Assembly (NCBI GenBank): GCA_035296905.1
Contig: DATHAA010000076.1
Location: 14,679-78,678, forward strand
DNA: 64,000 nucleotides
Direction of reading: 5' to 3'
Origin: DATEOR01 sp035296905
Lineage (GTDB): Bacteria; Actinomycetota; Thermoleophilia; Gaiellales; Gaiellaceae
Position numbers and translations under genes: made by a program. Positions 26,965 through 34,960 of the stretch are shown here, one piece after another (position 1 is the stretch's first letter; each line of letters starts with the position of its first letter). A model generated the notes under the pieces. The model saw nothing but the letters and a program-made list of their open reading frames with translations, searched no databases and had not been told where the DNA came from.

Positions 26965-27717
26965 GTGTTCGAGATCGGCAACAGCCTGCGCGAAGCTCGG
27001 CTGCGCCAAGGTTCTGAGCTCCCCCGGGTAGAAGCGGACACCAAGATCCGCGCGAAGTACCTGAGGGCGCTCGAGGAAGAGCGCTTCGAGGTCCTGCCCG
27101 GCGAGACATACGTCAAGGGCTTCCTGCGCACGTACTCGGAATACCTGGGCCTCGACGGCCAGCTCTACGTAGACGAGTTCAACTCCCGCTTCACGAGGGA
27201 GGAGGAGCCGCTCGCGCCTCCGCAGCCACGGAAGCAGCTCGCTCGCTCGCGCGCGGTGGAGTCCAACTTCGTCATCGTCGCCCTGGCGGGGATCATCGCC
27301 GTGACGATCCTCGTCGTCGTCGCTTGGAAGTTCGGGTCGACTGGGCCCCCGACGTCCAGGGGGATTCCGGCCGCCGTAAACACGGCCACGGGCTCGACGG
27401 GCACCTCGACCGAAGAGGCGCGGGCCACCCGGCGTTCGGCGAACCACAAGAAGACGAAGCTCGTCCTCTACGCCGACGGCGGGGACTCCTGGCTCCGCGT
27501 CCGCTCGAGGTCGGCGACGGGCAAGCTCCTCTACGAAGGCACCTTGCAGTCCGGGCAGACACAGCGGTTCGTCGACGACAAGCGCATCTGGCTCCAGCTC
27601 GGGGCGCCCGCCTACCTGAAGGGCACCGTGAACGGCCAGCGGATCCACAACATGCCCAACGGACCCGCAATCGCGGTCGTAAAGCCCCAGGGTCTTCAAG
27701 TCGTCTCGATCGCGTAG
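26965..27717 (+). CDS. RodZ-like helix-turn-helix membrane protein
   Basis: 250 residues: an N-terminal HTH_25 domain (IGNSLREARLRQGSELPRVEADTKIRAKYLRALEEERFEVLPG), one transmembrane helix (FVIVALAGIIAVTILVVVAWKF, residues about 95-116), a Ser/Thr/Ala linker and a C-terminal beta domain of the DUF4115 type. In Bacillus and Escherichia coli RodZ links MreB to the envelope; in actinobacteria, cinA and recA often follow. GTG 26965 is chosen over GTG 26956 because a TACAAT box at 26949-26954 would place transcription start at about 26962, leaving the upstream GTG out of the message. Confidence 0.82.
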   Translation: MFEIGNSLREARLRQGSELPRVEADTKIRAKYLRALEEERFEVLPGETYVKGFLRTYSEYLGLDGQLYVDEFNSRFTREEEPLAPPQPRKQLARSRAVESNFVIVALAGIIAVTILVVVAWKFGSTGPPTSRGIPAAVNTATGSTGTSTEEARATRRSANHKKTKLVLYADGGDSWLRVRSRSATGKLLYEGTLQSGQTQRFVDDKRIWLQLGAPAYLKGTVNGQRIHNMPNGPAIAVVKPQGLQVVSIA

Positions 27718-29004
27718 TTGGATCCTCCGCGGGCCGTCGTCGTCGTCACCGGAAGCGAGCTCGTCCGCGGTGACCGTCGCGACCTGAACGGCCCGTTCCT
27801 CGCTCAGGAGCTCACGCGCCTTGGGCTCGAGCCCGACCGCGTCGTCGTCGTGGGCGACCGGCCCGATGAGCTCGCCACAGCGCTGGCGGACGGCCTCCAG
27901 GCGGATCTCTGCGTGATGTCGGGCGGGCTCGGGCCCACGCATGACGATCGCACAGTGGAGCTGCTCGCGGACTCCACGGGACGTGCGCTCTCGGTCGACG
28001 AGCGTCTGGCCGCCGAGATCGAAGCGTTCTCTCGCGGTGTCGCCGAGCGCCTAAAGCGTCCCTTCGGGGACTTCATGCCCGGAATCCGCAAGCAGGCATC
28101 CCTCCCGGAAGGAGGAATCTCGCTCGGGCTCGCCGGGACCGCGCCGGCCATCCTCCTCGAGCACGACGGAGGCCGTGTGGCGATCGCGCTTCCCGGCCCG
28201 CCGGCCGAGCTCCGCCGGCTCTGGCCGAACGCCGTCGCGCACCCGGCCGTGCAGGCGCTCGTGAGCAGGGCGGACGCGCCGGCGCGCCACTCGCTGCGCT
28301 TCTTCGGGCCCCCGGAGTCGGCAGTGGCACGCGTCCTCGACGAGAACGGGGGAGAGGAGGGCTTCGAGGCGACCGTCTGCGCGCGCGACCTCGAGATCCA
28401 CGTCGACCTCGTGGTGCGGCCCGGCGGCGAGCCCGCAGCGGCAAGGCTGACCGACGCCCTGGTCGGGGCGTTCGCCGGCGACCTCTTCGCCCGCGACGAC
28501 GAGCGGCCGGTCGAGGAGATCGTCCTCAACCTCTGCCGCCAGCAGGACCTGACTCTCGCCACGGCGGAGTCCTGCACCGGCGGGTTGATCGGCGCGCGGC
28601 TGACCGAGGTGGCCGGAGCAAGCGACGTCTTTCTCGGCGGCGTGATCGCTTACTCCAACGACGTGAAGGAGAAGCAGCTCGCCGTTCCCGGCGAGCTGCT
28701 CAGGGAGCACGGGGCGGTCTCGGCGGAGGTGGGGGCGGCGATGGCTGCTGGGGCGCGCAAGGCTCTCGGGGCCGACCTTGCGATCGCGGACACGGGGATC
28801 GCGGGTCCGGGCGGAGGAGCGCCCGAGAAGCCCGTCGGCCTCGTCTTTCTCGCCGTGGACGGGCCTGCACGAGCCCACACGATGCGCCTGCAGCTTGCGG
28901 GTGACCGGGAGACCGTCCGGGCGCGGGCTACCGCGCTGGCTCTGCACACGTTGCGGCGGGAGCTGTCGCATTTGGGCACGAAGGGGTCTGAGAACGGGCG
29001 CTAG
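27718..29004 (+). CDS. cinA: CinA-family protein (competence/damage-inducible, NMN amidohydrolase)
   Basis: 428 residues in two domains: the MoCF-biosynthesis-like N-terminal domain (VVVVTGSELVRGDRRDLNGPFLAQELTRLGLEP; MSGGLGPTHDDRT) and the C-terminal CinA deamidase domain (TLATAESCTGGLIGARLTEVAGASDVFLGGVIAYSNDVK; ADTGIAGPGGG). The family acts in pyridine-nucleotide recycling and is classically co-transcribed with recA. TTG 27718 follows the RodZ-like stop directly with no gap. Confidence 0.92.
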   Translation: MDPPRAVVVVTGSELVRGDRRDLNGPFLAQELTRLGLEPDRVVVVGDRPDELATALADGLQADLCVMSGGLGPTHDDRTVELLADSTGRALSVDERLAAEIEAFSRGVAERLKRPFGDFMPGIRKQASLPEGGISLGLAGTAPAILLEHDGGRVAIALPGPPAELRRLWPNAVAHPAVQALVSRADAPARHSLRFFGPPESAVARVLDENGGEEGFEATVCARDLEIHVDLVVRPGGEPAAARLTDALVGAFAGDLFARDDERPVEEIVLNLCRQQDLTLATAESCTGGLIGARLTEVAGASDVFLGGVIAYSNDVKEKQLAVPGELLREHGAVSAEVGAAMAAGARKALGADLAIADTGIAGPGGGAPEKPVGLVFLAVDGPARAHTMRLQLAGDRETVRARATALALHTLRRELSHLGTKGSENGR

Positions 29005-29551
29005 GCTGGAAGGCGATGAGCGGCTTCGGCTCTTCTGCGCCCTGCTCCTGTCTCCCGCGACGCTGGACGGTCTCGTCGAGTGGCAGACGGCCGAGCTCGC
29101 CCCGCAGGGCGAGCAGCTGCGCCTCGTTTCTCGTGAGAACCTCCACGTCACCCTTGCCTTCCTCGGCGCGACGCCCTCGGGTCGAGCGGGGGAGGTCGTC
29201 GCGGCCCTGCGGGAGGTGTGTGCGGGTCGCGAGCGCCCGCTGTTCGCCGTGGAGCGCTACCGCGAGACCAGGAGCGTGGCGATGATCGTCCTGACGGACG
29301 CAGGCGGCCGTGGAGAGAGCGTCGCCGAGGCGCTCTTCGATGCCCTCGAGGGACGTGGCCTATACCAGCGGGAAGAGCGCCGCTGGCTGCCGCACGTCAC
29401 AGTGGCGCGCTTTCGCAACCGCCCGCGGCTCAGCCCGTCACTTCCTGAGCTCGGTGAGGTCGCTCCGTCCGACGCGGCCGTGATGATTTCCCGTCTGCGT
29501 CCGGGCGGCGCGCAGTATGAAGTTTTCGAATCGGTGTCGTTAGGAGGTTGA
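28901..29551 (+). CDS. thpR: RNA 2',3'-cyclic phosphodiesterase ThpR (start uncertain)
   Basis: 2H-phosphoesterase related to 2'-5' RNA ligase. The two HxT motifs are seen: NLHVTLAFLG and PHVTVARF. Conserved sequence starts at about 29018 (RLRLFCALLLSPATLDGLVEWQ), yet no ATG, GTG or TTG in this frame lies between GTG 28901 and that point. GTG 28901 is therefore only the nearest standard start and would overlap cinA by 104 bases. A TAGGCT box at 29002-29007 points instead to ATG 29016, which is one base out of frame with the conserved protein. A one-base deletion in the assembly, or a non-standard CTG start at 29006, would explain this. The stop overlaps the recA region. Confidence 0.75.
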   Translation: MTGRPSGRGLPRWLCTRCGGSCRIWARRGLRTGARLEGDERLRLFCALLLSPATLDGLVEWQTAELAPQGEQLRLVSRENLHVTLAFLGATPSGRAGEVVAALREVCAGRERPLFAVERYRETRSVAMIVLTDAGGRGESVAEALFDALEGRGLYQREERRWLPHVTVARFRNRPRLSPSLPELGEVAPSDAAVMISRLRPGGAQYEVFESVSLGG

Positions 29552-29556
29552 ACGCT

Positions 29557-30651
29557 GTGGAGCGTGAGCAATCACTCGACGCCGCTCTGAGCCAGATCGA
29601 GCGGCAGTACGGTAAAGGCGCGGTCATGAAGATGGGCGATCAGGCCCAGGTTGCGATCCCTTCGATCTCGACCGGGTCGCTCTCGCTCGACGTCGCGCTC
29701 GGGGTGGGCGGGCTGCCTCGCGGCCGCATCGTCGAGATCTTCGGCCCGGAGTCCTCGGGAAAGACGACATTGGTCTACCACGTGATCGCCGAGGCTCAGC
29801 GGCGCGGCGGAATCTGCGCCTTCATCGACGCCGAGCACGCGATGGACCCGTCCTACGCCAGGCGCATCGGCGTGAACATCGACGATCTCCTCGTCTCGCA
29901 GCCCGATCATGGCGAGCAGGCGCTCGAGATCGCCGAGCTCCTCATCCGCAGCGGAGCGGTCGACGTCGTGGCGGTCGACTCGGTCGCCGCGCTGACGCCC
30001 AAGGCCGAGATCGAAGGCGAGATGGGGGACAGCCACGTCGGGCTGCAGGCACGCCTCATGAGCCAGGCGCTCCGGAAGCTCGCCGGCACGCTCAACCGCA
30101 CCGGCACCGTGGCCCTCTTCACGAATCAGCTGCGGGAGAAGATCGGCGTCATGTTCGGCAATCCCGAGACGACGCCGGGCGGCCGGGCGCTGAAGTTCTA
30201 CTCCTCGGTCCGGCTCGACATCCGGCGCATCGAGACCCTCAAGGAGGGCGTCGAGGCGATCGGTAACCGCGTCCGCGTCAAGGTCGTGAAGAACAAGGTC
30301 GCGCCGCCGTTCAAGCAGGCGGAGTTCGACATCATCTACGGCGACGGCATCTCGTGGGAAGGGACGGTCCTCGAGGTCGGCCTCGAGAAGAAGCTCGTGC
30401 AGAAGTCGGGCTCGTACTTCAGCTACGGAGACGAGCGACTCGGGCAAGGACGGCAGAATGCGACGGCCTTCCTGCGCGAGCATCCCGACGTCGCGGAGCA
30501 GATCCTTCGCGCTTTGCAGACGGAGCTCGGCCCCGACGCGGTCGTCTCGTCACGGCTCCTGCCGATCAGCGACGACGCGAGCACGCCGTCCCGGGCGGAC
30601 GCGGAGGCCGAGGCGGCCGAGCAGGCCGCGGACGAGGTCGCAGCCGCCTAG
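29557..30651 (+). CDS. recA: DNA recombinase RecA
   Basis: ATP-dependent strand-exchange protein and LexA co-protease. Walker A is GPESSGKTTL and the block ALSQIERQYGKGAVMKMGD opens the core. VDSVAALTPKAEIEGEMGD, QALRKLAGTLNRTGT and LFTNQLREKIGVMFGNPETTPGGRALKFYSSVRLDIRR cover loops L1 and L2 and the core. 364 residues, with an acidic/Ala-rich tail. GTG 29557 is chosen because AGGAGG at 29542-29547 is 9 bases upstream; an in-frame TTG at 29548 overlaps that site. I find no clear LexA box directly upstream. Confidence 0.98.
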   Translation: MEREQSLDAALSQIERQYGKGAVMKMGDQAQVAIPSISTGSLSLDVALGVGGLPRGRIVEIFGPESSGKTTLVYHVIAEAQRRGGICAFIDAEHAMDPSYARRIGVNIDDLLVSQPDHGEQALEIAELLIRSGAVDVVAVDSVAALTPKAEIEGEMGDSHVGLQARLMSQALRKLAGTLNRTGTVALFTNQLREKIGVMFGNPETTPGGRALKFYSSVRLDIRRIETLKEGVEAIGNRVRVKVVKNKVAPPFKQAEFDIIYGDGISWEGTVLEVGLEKKLVQKSGSYFSYGDERLGQGRQNATAFLREHPDVAEQILRALQTELGPDAVVSSRLLPISDDASTPSRADAEAEAAEQAADEVAAA

Positions 30652-30718
30652 GATCACCGCGCTTCGCAGGGCGGGTCCCGGGCGCCTTTCCGTCGAGCTC
30701 GACGGGCAGGCGTGGCGG

Positions 30719-31240
30719 ATGGTCCCCGAGGGGGTCGTCGTGCGCTGTGCTCTCCGCCCCGGCATCGTGCTCGACCGCCCGCTCGCCCGGTCTCTCGCTC
30801 GAGAGCTTCGCCGCGAGCGTGCCCTGGGGACTGCGGTGCGCTCCCTGCGCGCCCGGCCTCTATCCGAACGGCGGCTTCGCGAGCTGCTGCAGAGCCGTGG
30901 GGTGCGCCCGGACGCCGAGGAAGCCGTGGTCGGCACGCTCGCCGAAGCAGGCTTCGTCGACGACGGGCGGCTTGCCCGGGGCCGTGCTGTCGCACTTGCG
31001 GAGCGAGGGTGGGGGGATGCTGCCATCGAGGCCCGCCTCGCGGGCGAGGGCCTGCGAGAGGCAGACTTCGCAGCGGCGGTGGCCGAACTCGAGCCGGAGA
31101 CCGACCGGGCCCGGCGCCTCGTTGCCGGCCTGGTCCCGCAGAAGGCCTGGGTGCTCCTCCAGCGCCGCGGATTCGACCTCGAGACCGTCGAATGCGTCGT
31201 GGGAAGCCTGGACGGGAACGGCGTGGAGGGGCTAGGATAG
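30719..31240 (+). CDS. recX: Regulatory protein RecX
   Basis: Modulator that binds RecA filaments. The helical repeats are visible, for example RRLRELLQSRGVRPDAEEAVVGTLAEAGFVDDGRLARGRAVALAERGWGDAAIEARLAGEGL and KAWVLLQRRGFDLETVECVVGSL. ATG 30719 is the first standard start after recA. However, the in-frame stretch upstream of it (GPGRLSVELDGQAWR) also looks like RecX, so the true start is probably nearer the recA stop, perhaps a rare ATC at 30653 reached by coupling. From ATG 30719 the protein has 173 residues. The recA-recX order is conserved. Confidence 0.85.
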   Translation: MVPEGVVVRCALRPGIVLDRPLARSLARELRRERALGTAVRSLRARPLSERRLRELLQSRGVRPDAEEAVVGTLAEAGFVDDGRLARGRAVALAERGWGDAAIEARLAGEGLREADFAAAVAELEPETDRARRLVAGLVPQKAWVLLQRRGFDLETVECVVGSLDGNGVEGLG

Positions 31241-31452
31241 CCCTGCGTCACCACACACAAAAAAAGCCTGCATGGAACGGTTTTTCGTTCGAATCGGGAA
31301 ATCTGCAACCACGACCCTTCGAAGCCCAGTTCATGACCAACGGCCCTGAGACCTGGAGGATGCGCCTCGAGTAGGCAGGCATAGGCCTGCTGGTTTCTGG
31401 ACCACCGATCGACGAACCCGTTCCTACGGGCCTGACCACGTAGGAGCGAGGA
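31233..31452 (+). promoter_or_regulatory. Promoter and structured ~200-nt leader of rny
   Basis: TAGGAT at 31233-31238 overlaps the recX stop and would start a transcript near 31246, giving a leader of about 205 nt before the rny ATG, unlike the leaderless genes around it. The leader holds an A-run (31259-31265), a perfect hairpin GCAGGC-ATAG-GCCTGC at 31375-31390, and CCCGT-TCCT-ACGGG near 31420. A ribosome-binding site precedes the ATG. No long ORF is convincing in this gap. The structures may regulate RNase Y synthesis; this is inferred. Confidence 0.4.
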
Positions 31453-32991
31453 ATGGTGATTCTCATCGGCCTCCTGATCGCCGGGATCGGGGCTGGCCTG
31501 GTTGTCGGCATCTACGTGGGATCGCGCCTGCTGTCTTCCCGCCGCGCCGGTGCGACGGCGGCAGACAACCGCCGCTTGAGCGAGGAGGCGAAGCGAAGCG
31601 CCGAGGCGATCCGCCGCGAGGCCCAGGTGGAAGCGCGCGAGGAGGCGCTCAAGCTCCGCGCCGAAGTCGAGAACGAGCTGCGGGAGAAGCGGGGCGAGAT
31701 CGTCAAGATCGAGGAGCGCGTGCTCGCCAAGGAAGAGGAGATCGACGGCAAGCTGATCGAGTTTGAGCGCCGCGAGCAGGGCCTCGCCGACCGGGAAACG
31801 CACCTCAAGGCGATGCAGGAGGAGGCCAAGGCCGCGGGGGAGCAGCAGATCAAGGAGCTCGAGCGAATCTCCGGCCTCACCATCGAGGAGGCGAAGCGGC
31901 ACGTCCTGGAGCGCTCCGAGGAGCTCGTCCGCCACGAGATGGCGCGGATGGTGCGGCAGATGGAGGAGGAGGCGCGCACCGATGCCAAACGGCGCGCGCG
32001 GAACCTCGTTGCCGACGCGCTCCAGCGCGTGGCCGCGAGCCACGCGGCCGAGACGACGGTCTCTATCGTCGAGCTTCCATCCGACGACATGAAGGGCCGG
32101 ATCATTGGCCGCGAAGGCCGGAACATCCGCGCCCTCGAGAACATCACCGGCGTCGACTTCATCATCGACGACACCCCGCAGGCGGTCGTCCTCTCATCTT
32201 TCGACGGGGTTCGCCGCGAGGTCGCGAAGCTCACCCTCACGAAGCTCGTCGAGGACGGACGCATCCATCCCTCCCGCATCGAAGAGATGTACTACAGCTC
32301 CAAGGCGGAGATCGAGGAGCACATTCAGCAGGCGGGGGAGCAGGCCGTGTTCGAGGCCAACTGCGGGCAGATGCACGAGGAGCTCGTGAAGCTACTCGGC
32401 CGGCTTCGTTACCGGACGAGCTACGGGCAGAACATCCTGAAGCACTCGCTCGAGTGCGCCCACCTTGCCGGGATCATGGCCTCCGAGCTCGGCGCGAGCG
32501 TCAAGACGGCCAAGCGAGCCGCCCTCTTGCACGACCTGGGCAAGGCGATGACGCACGAGGTCGAGGGCTCGCATGCGGTCATCTCGGCGCAGCAGGCAAA
32601 GCGCTATGGCGAGTCCCAGCACGTCGTGCACGCGATCGAGGCGCACCATTACGAGGTGCAGCCCCAGACCGTCGAGGCGGTGCTGGTGATCGCCTCGGAC
32701 GCGATCTCCGCCTCCCGCCCCGGCGCGCGCGGAGAGAGTCTCGAGAACTACATCAAGCGCCTCGAGTCCCTGGAGAAGATCGCCTCTGCGAAGAAGGGCG
32801 TGGAGCGGGTGTACGCTCTCCAGGCTGGCCGCGAGATCCGCGTCATGGTCAAGCCGACGGAGGTCGACGACGACACCGCCGTGCTCCTCTCACACGAGAT
32901 CGCCCGCGAGATCGAGGACCAGCTCGAGTACCCGGGTCAGATCAAGGTGACCGTGATCCGGGAGTCTCGAGCGACTGAATTCGCGAAATGA
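31453..32991 (+). CDS. rny: Ribonuclease Y
   Basis: Membrane-anchored endoribonuclease that initiates mRNA decay. 512 residues: one N-terminal transmembrane helix (VILIGLLIAGIGAGLVVGIYVG), a long Glu/Arg/Lys-rich coiled coil to about residue 200, then a KH domain with GRIIGREGRNIRALE. The HD domain follows with HSLECAHLAGIMA, LLHDLGKAMTHE and the conserved HHYEVQPQTVEA. ATG 31453 follows TAGGAGCGAGG. The stop is adjacent to the convergent pseudogene, with no gap. Confidence 0.97.
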   Translation: MVILIGLLIAGIGAGLVVGIYVGSRLLSSRRAGATAADNRRLSEEAKRSAEAIRREAQVEAREEALKLRAEVENELREKRGEIVKIEERVLAKEEEIDGKLIEFERREQGLADRETHLKAMQEEAKAAGEQQIKELERISGLTIEEAKRHVLERSEELVRHEMARMVRQMEEEARTDAKRRARNLVADALQRVAASHAAETTVSIVELPSDDMKGRIIGREGRNIRALENITGVDFIIDDTPQAVVLSSFDGVRREVAKLTLTKLVEDGRIHPSRIEEMYYSSKAEIEEHIQQAGEQAVFEANCGQMHEELVKLLGRLRYRTSYGQNILKHSLECAHLAGIMASELGASVKTAKRAALLHDLGKAMTHEVEGSHAVISAQQAKRYGESQHVVHAIEAHHYEVQPQTVEAVLVIASDAISASRPGARGESLENYIKRLESLEKIASAKKGVERVYALQAGREIRVMVKPTEVDDDTAVLLSHEIAREIEDQLEYPGQIKVTVIRESRATEFAK

Positions 32992-34871
32992 TCAGGGTTT
33001 GACGGCGAACGACGCGGTCACGACCTGGCCGTTGGGCAGCGTCATCTCGATCCGGTAGGTGCCGCTCGGATCGGCAGCGCCTTGGCCGAGAGGTTGTACG
33101 TGTAGGTCCCGCCGACGAAGCGCATGAACCCGGTGCGGTCGGCGCCGGACGTCGACACGAGCTCGTTGACCTCCTGCGGCGGCGGCGCGTCCGAGGTCTT
33201 GACGACGCGGATGCGCACCTGGAGGTCGGAGGGGGTGTCAGCCGTCGCAGTCGGCGATGCTGCTCTTCACGGGAATCGTGCTGGACGACTTGAACACGTC
33301 CTTCGCGCGGTCGCCGAGCGGGCGCAGAACGGTCACTACGTAGTTCACGCGCGCGGAGGCATCGGCCGACCCGGTCCCGCCCTCGTCGTCGGTGACCGTC
33401 ACGGTGGCCTGGTAGGTCGCCGCCGTCGCGTACGTAGGGGTCGCGGAGAACGGGCTCGAGACCGAGCCGAGGGACTCGGGAGCGGAACCGTCCCCCCAGT
33501 CGACCGATGCCGTGAACGAATCCGGGCCCAGTTCCGCGAAGCTCACAGCGTGGCGTTGTTCGCGCCGCAGGTCACCGCTCCGGAGGAGAACGAAGCAGCG
33601 ACGGTGGGCTCGACGTTCGTCACGCTCACGGTTGCGGTCGAGACCGCGCTTAGCCCGCCCTCGTCTGTCACCTGGACGGCGATCGAGTGCGTCGCGCCTC
33701 CTGGCCTGAACTCCTGCACGCGCCCGCTGACCTGGACGGCGTCGCCGACGGCGGTCGGAGCTGAAGTCGTGAAGACGAAGATGCCTTCGGAGGTGGCGTC
33801 GTCGGCGTCCGGGTTCGGATCCTGCATCCAGAAACCGTTCGAGCTCCGCGCCGTGACGATTCCCGGCACGCTCGAGACGTTCTGGCCGGCCAACGGCGAG
33901 ATGTGCGCCTCGCCCTGGATCTCGTGGATCGCTGCGGCGCCACGGTCGTGAAGCTCCAGACGTAGTTCGGGGCCATCGTGTTGGGCGGGTCGTCGACGTC
34001 CTGGTCAGTGACTGCCCGGCAAAGACGGTCACGGTGCACGTCTCGTTCGCGGGGAAGTCGCTAGCCGGATCGAGCGTGTATGTGGTCGCGCTGCCGCCGG
34101 CCGTGGCGGAGTGGTTGCCGCTCGAGCCGAACGAGATCGAGAACCAGGCTCCCGTGACATCGACCGGCTCGCTGAACGTGACGCTGCTGTTCGCGCCCAC
34201 CGGGACGTTCGCCTCGCCGCTGCCGGGAGACGTCGAAACCACCTGGGGAGGCTGGTCGCCGGGATTGCTCTCGTGGGCGCCGAGCCCGTCGAAGGTGTCG
34301 GTTGCGAACCCGTTCCACTCGTCCGCTGGGTTGAAGGCGTCGCTGCCGTTGGGGTCGCCGGCCTGAATGGTTGCCTTGCGGCGGAGGGTGTTGTCTGCGG
34401 TGCTCGTGAGCCCGGTTCCTCATTCGGTACCGGGATCGGAGCCAACTGCCCGATGACGTCGAGCACCGCCGTCCCTCTGCGCAGGACGACCGCGTCGTCG
34501 CCGTTGAACCAGCCCGCGCCGTTCGTCTGATCGGCCTGGGCAAGGATGGTCCCGTTCGCCGTGCTCTGGGCGAGCACGGAGACGTCGCCGTTCGCGAGCG
34601 AGCCAGTGAGGTTGATCGTGAGCCCGGCCGTGCCGCTGCCGTTGAAGAACATCTGGACCTTGTAGCCCTGGGCGGTCAGGTCCACGGGCGCACCGGTGCC
34701 GTTGAAGATCTCCAGTGCCTTGTTATTGCTCGTCCCCTCGATGTACTCGGAGAAGAAAAGGTCAGTCGGCGCCGCGGCCGCACTGGAGACGGAAACGACA
34801 AGCAGCAGCGCCGCGACCAGAGTGACGAAGCCGGCAAGCAGACGCCTCCGGCGTGAGCTCAAGAAAGGCAC
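32992..34871 (-). pseudogene. Secreted lamin-tail/Ig-like domain protein, broken by six single-base frameshifts
   Basis: From GTG 34871 the reading starts with a signal peptide (RRRLLAGFVTLVAALLLVVSVSSAAAA) and a lamin-tail domain (TDLFFSEYIEGTSNNKALEIFNGTG). It then continues through three frames: a Big_5-type Ig domain (NVPVGANSSVTFSEPVDVTGAWF), a segment ending APNYVWSFTT, GFWMQDPNPDADDATSEGIFVF, a PKD-like part (TASVDWGDGSAPES) and a final ADPSGTYRIEMTLPNG ending at 32992. Shifts fall near 34408, 34018, 33938, 33545, 33238 and 33090. All segments are retained and I see no in-frame nonsense codon. It would be an extracellular protein. The shifts could be real decay or local assembly errors. 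Confidence 0.8.
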
Positions 34872-34947
34872 GCTGATTTCCCCCAGGGTTTCGACGGCCG
34901 CCCGATCCTATTGCCACTCCCTGGCGAGACAAGGCCGTTTCCGTCGC

Positions 34948-34953
34948 TACAGT
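34948..34953 (+). promoter_or_regulatory. -10 element for a leaderless miaB transcript
   Basis: TACAGT ends exactly 7 bases before GTG 34961. An upstream in-frame GTG at 34952 lies inside the box and is excluded as a start on that basis. Confidence 0.5.
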
Positions 34954-34960
34954 GCCCGAC

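Noticed and set aside
29400..29556. LexA/SOS box upstream of recA
   Set aside because: No convincing actinobacterial SOS palindrome (GAAC-N4-GTTC type) was found within the 150 bases before the start.
31272..31310. tRNA- or tmRNA-like T-loop (GTTCGAATC) in the rny leader
   Set aside because: The T-stem is weak, the CCA position is off by one, and no matching 5' acceptor or D/anticodon arms are found upstream.
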